Below are positions 62,625 through 64,000 of a stretch of DNA of 64,000 nucleotides, one piece after another. A program made the position numbers and the translations under genes. The notes under the pieces were generated by a model. It was not told the origin of the DNA. It saw only the letters and a list, made by a program, of their open reading frames with translations, and did no database searches. The stretch covers positions 1,621,227 through 1,685,226 of the forward strand of contig NZ_BMFH01000001.1 of NCBI RefSeq assembly GCF_014638095.1, read 5' to 3'. Positions within the stretch are counted from its first letter, which is position 1; each line of letters opens with the position of its first letter. Source of the DNA: Muriicola marianensis (GTDB taxonomy: Bacteria; Bacteroidota; Bacteroidia; Flavobacteriales; Flavobacteriaceae).

Positions 62625-62745
62625 TTTGAGAGAGTTCTTAAAGTCTTCTTAAGGGAAGGCGATATTTTGTTGAATTTTTAAGGGCGAAAATAGCCTTATG
62701 ACACCCCCTGGATTCAACAGGGTTGAACACCTGTGAAAATTAGCT

Positions 62746-62764
62746 CAATACGCCGTAAGTATTG
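62746..62764. repeat. Inverted repeat CAATAC-N7-GTATTG upstream of sdhC
   Basis: A perfect 6-bp inverted repeat with a 7-nt loop, 10 nt before the -33 element of sdhC. It could be an operator or, as RNA, a small hairpin; no U-tract follows. Confidence 0.4.
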
Positions 62765-62774
62765 GCCTATTTCG

Positions 62775-62806
62775 TTTGCTATTGCGGGGGTTCTGCCGTA
62801 AATTTG
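62775..62806 (+). promoter_or_regulatory. Promoter of the sdh operon, TTTG-N20-TAAATTTG
   Basis: TTTG at 62775-62778 and TAAATTTG at 62799-62806 are 20 nt apart, matching the Bacteroidota consensus. The sdhC ATG follows at 62828, so the leader is about 15 nt. Confidence 0.78.
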
Positions 62807-62827
62807 TGACCCTAAACAGTAACTGTA

Positions 62828-63496
62828 ATGAGTAAAATCATACGATCTTCCATAGCCAGAAAAGTCGTAATGGCACTTTCTGGTATTTTTTTGGTCTTAT
62901 TCCTGGCCTTGCATTTCACCATCAACTTTACTTCGGTCATCTCTCCGGAAACCTTCAATGAATTATCTCATTTCATGGGATACAACGTCATTGTGCAATT
63001 TATAATGCAGCCCATCCTGATCGCTGGAGTGGTTATCCATTTCGTGATGGGATTTGTTCTTGAGATTCAGAACAACAGGGCGAGGGGCGTTAAGTACGTA
63101 CAGTACAAAGGAGGCGCTAACGCTCCCTGGGTGTCCAGGAACATGATCATCTCCGGAGCAGTCATCCTGGCCTTCCTCGGACTTCATTTTTACGATTTCT
63201 GGGTACACGAAATGGCCTACAAATACGTGGAAGCCAATCCGGAGGACCCCACCCGGTATTATGCCGAGACCGTTGAGAAATTTGCACCCTTCTGGAGGAC
63301 CGCTATCTATGTGGTCTCCTTCGGGCTCCTCTCCCTTCACCTGTGGCACGGGTTTGCCTCTTCCTTCCAGACTATGGGGGTCAACAACAAGTATACCCCA
63401 TCCATTGTCAATTTCACAAAGATATATGCCGTAGCGATCCCCTTAGGTTTCGCCTTTATCGCCATCTATCATCATTTTAATCCGATAATACACTAA
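62828..63496 (+). CDS. sdhC: Succinate dehydrogenase cytochrome b subunit (b558 family)
   Basis: A 222-residue membrane anchor with five hydrophobic segments that binds diheme b and passes electrons from the SdhAB heads to menaquinone. The opening SSIARKVVMALSGIFLVLFL and histidines in FLALHFTINF, VVIHFVMGFV, LGLHFYDFW and LSLHLWHGFASSF are heme-ligand candidates. The length fits the single-polypeptide Bacteroidota type (no SdhD). It is followed by sdhA after 3 nt. Confidence 0.95.
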   Translation: MSKIIRSSIARKVVMALSGIFLVLFLALHFTINFTSVISPETFNELSHFMGYNVIVQFIMQPILIAGVVIHFVMGFVLEIQNNRARGVKYVQYKGGANAPWVSRNMIISGAVILAFLGLHFYDFWVHEMAYKYVEANPEDPTRYYAETVEKFAPFWRTAIYVVSFGLLSLHLWHGFASSFQTMGVNNKYTPSIVNFTKIYAVAIPLGFAFIAIYHHFNPIIH

Positions 63497-63499
63497 TAT

Positions 63500-64000
63500 A
63501 TGGGCATTCTAGACTCCAAAGTTCCAAAAGGGCCCCTGGCCGATAAATGGACCAAACATAAGAACGATATCAACCTGGTAAACCCTGCCAACAAAAGGAA
63601 TATCGACATCATTGTCGTTGGGACAGGTTTGGCCGGAGGATCTGCCTCAGCCACCCTTGCCGAGCTGGGTTATAACGTAAAGACCTTCTGTTACCAGGAC
63701 TCTCCGCGCAGGGCGCACTCTATCGCAGCCCAGGGGGGTGTGAATGCTTCCAAGAACTACCAGGGAGACGGGGACAGTGATTACCGCCTCTTTTATGATA
63801 CCATCAAAGGTGGGGATTACCGATCAAGGGAAGCCAACGTATACCGGCTTGCTGAAGTCTCCGGGAATATCATCGACCAGTGTGTGGCGCAAGGGGTGCC
63901 TTTTGCCCGAGAATACGGCGGACTTTTAGACAACCGGTCCTTCGGTGGGGTTTTGGTCTCCCGTACCTTCTACGCTAAAGGTCAGACCGGGCAGCAACTC
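63500..64000 (+). CDS. sdhA: Succinate dehydrogenase/fumarate reductase flavoprotein subunit, N-terminal part
   Basis: The first 167 codons of sdhA; the gene runs off the window. The FAD-binding [17 protein letters not shown] motif lies at about residues 42-58, and the covalent flavin histidine in [20 protein letters not shown]. The flavoprotein oxidises succinate to fumarate. It begins at the ATG 3 nt after sdhC, and the usual third gene (sdhB) should follow beyond the window. Confidence 0.96.
   Translation, partial: MGILDSKVPKGPLADKWTKHKNDINLVNPANKRNIDIIVVGTGLAGGSASATLAELGYNVKTFCYQDSPRRAHSIAAQGGVNASKNYQGDGDSDYRLFYDTIKGGDYRSREANVYRLAEVSGNIIDQCVAQGVPFAREYGGLLDNRSFGGVLVSRTFYAKGQTGQQL

Overview
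The window reads as chromosomal DNA of a marine-type Flavobacteriaceae (phylum Bacteroidota). The support is: promoters of the TTTG/TTG - about 19 nt - TAnnTTTG type instead of sigma70 boxes, a type IX secretion (T9SS) C-terminal domain, many short-signal lipoproteins, Bacteroidota-only families (DUF6090, DUF2480, choice-of-anchor B), and the flavobacterial order of the suf and hem clusters. Overall base composition is near 45-50 % GC, with one strikingly AT-rich gene (41722-42531). I cannot name the genus. I see no tRNA, rRNA, CRISPR array, transposase or prophage.

Layout. 1-2378 (+): end of a PlsC-like acyltransferase, an HD hydrolase, a Tat-exported Gfo/Idh/MocA oxidoreductase. 2370-7320 (-): radical SAM protein, secreted unknown, enoyl-CoA hydratase, NtrY-like kinase. 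7418-14319 (-): HemJ and two giant tandem BNR/VPS10-propeller proteins. 14544-15948: convergent beta-barrel genes around a terminator. 16066-18485 (-): MATE exporter coupled to ferrochelatase. 18649-24887: MscS channel, a 1369-residue CRTAC1-like propeller fused to a vanadium haloperoxidase-like domain and a T9SS tail, and a DUF1460 amidase. 24904-26267 (-): VOC protein and an AraC regulator facing the hem operon. 26464-35394 (+): hemA-hemC-hemD-hemE-orf-hemF-phzF-hemB, then a serine hydrolase and Ogt. 35549-41571: lipoprotein, PolB-like exonuclease, and a minus-strand run of small metabolic genes. 41722-44526 (-): two DUF6090 membrane proteins, an amidohydrolase lipoprotein and a broken third DUF6090 start. 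44642-45853: hflX. 46123-52706 (-): complete suf operon sufA-B-C-D-S-E-DUF59-DUF2480. 52869-55476 (-): two propeller lipoproteins. 55552-64000: thiL, small CxxC protein, brnQ, pepP, a third BNR protein, sdhC and the start of sdhA.

How it fits together. Within 26 kb lie hemA, B, C, D, E, F, H and J, so everything from glutamyl-tRNA to heme except gltX and hemL, by the protoporphyrin route. The suf operon 13 kb further on supplies Fe-S clusters, and sdhCA at the edge uses both heme and Fe-S. The least explained parts are the chimeric DUF6090 locus, the propeller-haloperoxidase fusion, the unknown gene translationally coupled between hemE and hemF, and start codons lying 4-9 nt after promoter -7 boxes.
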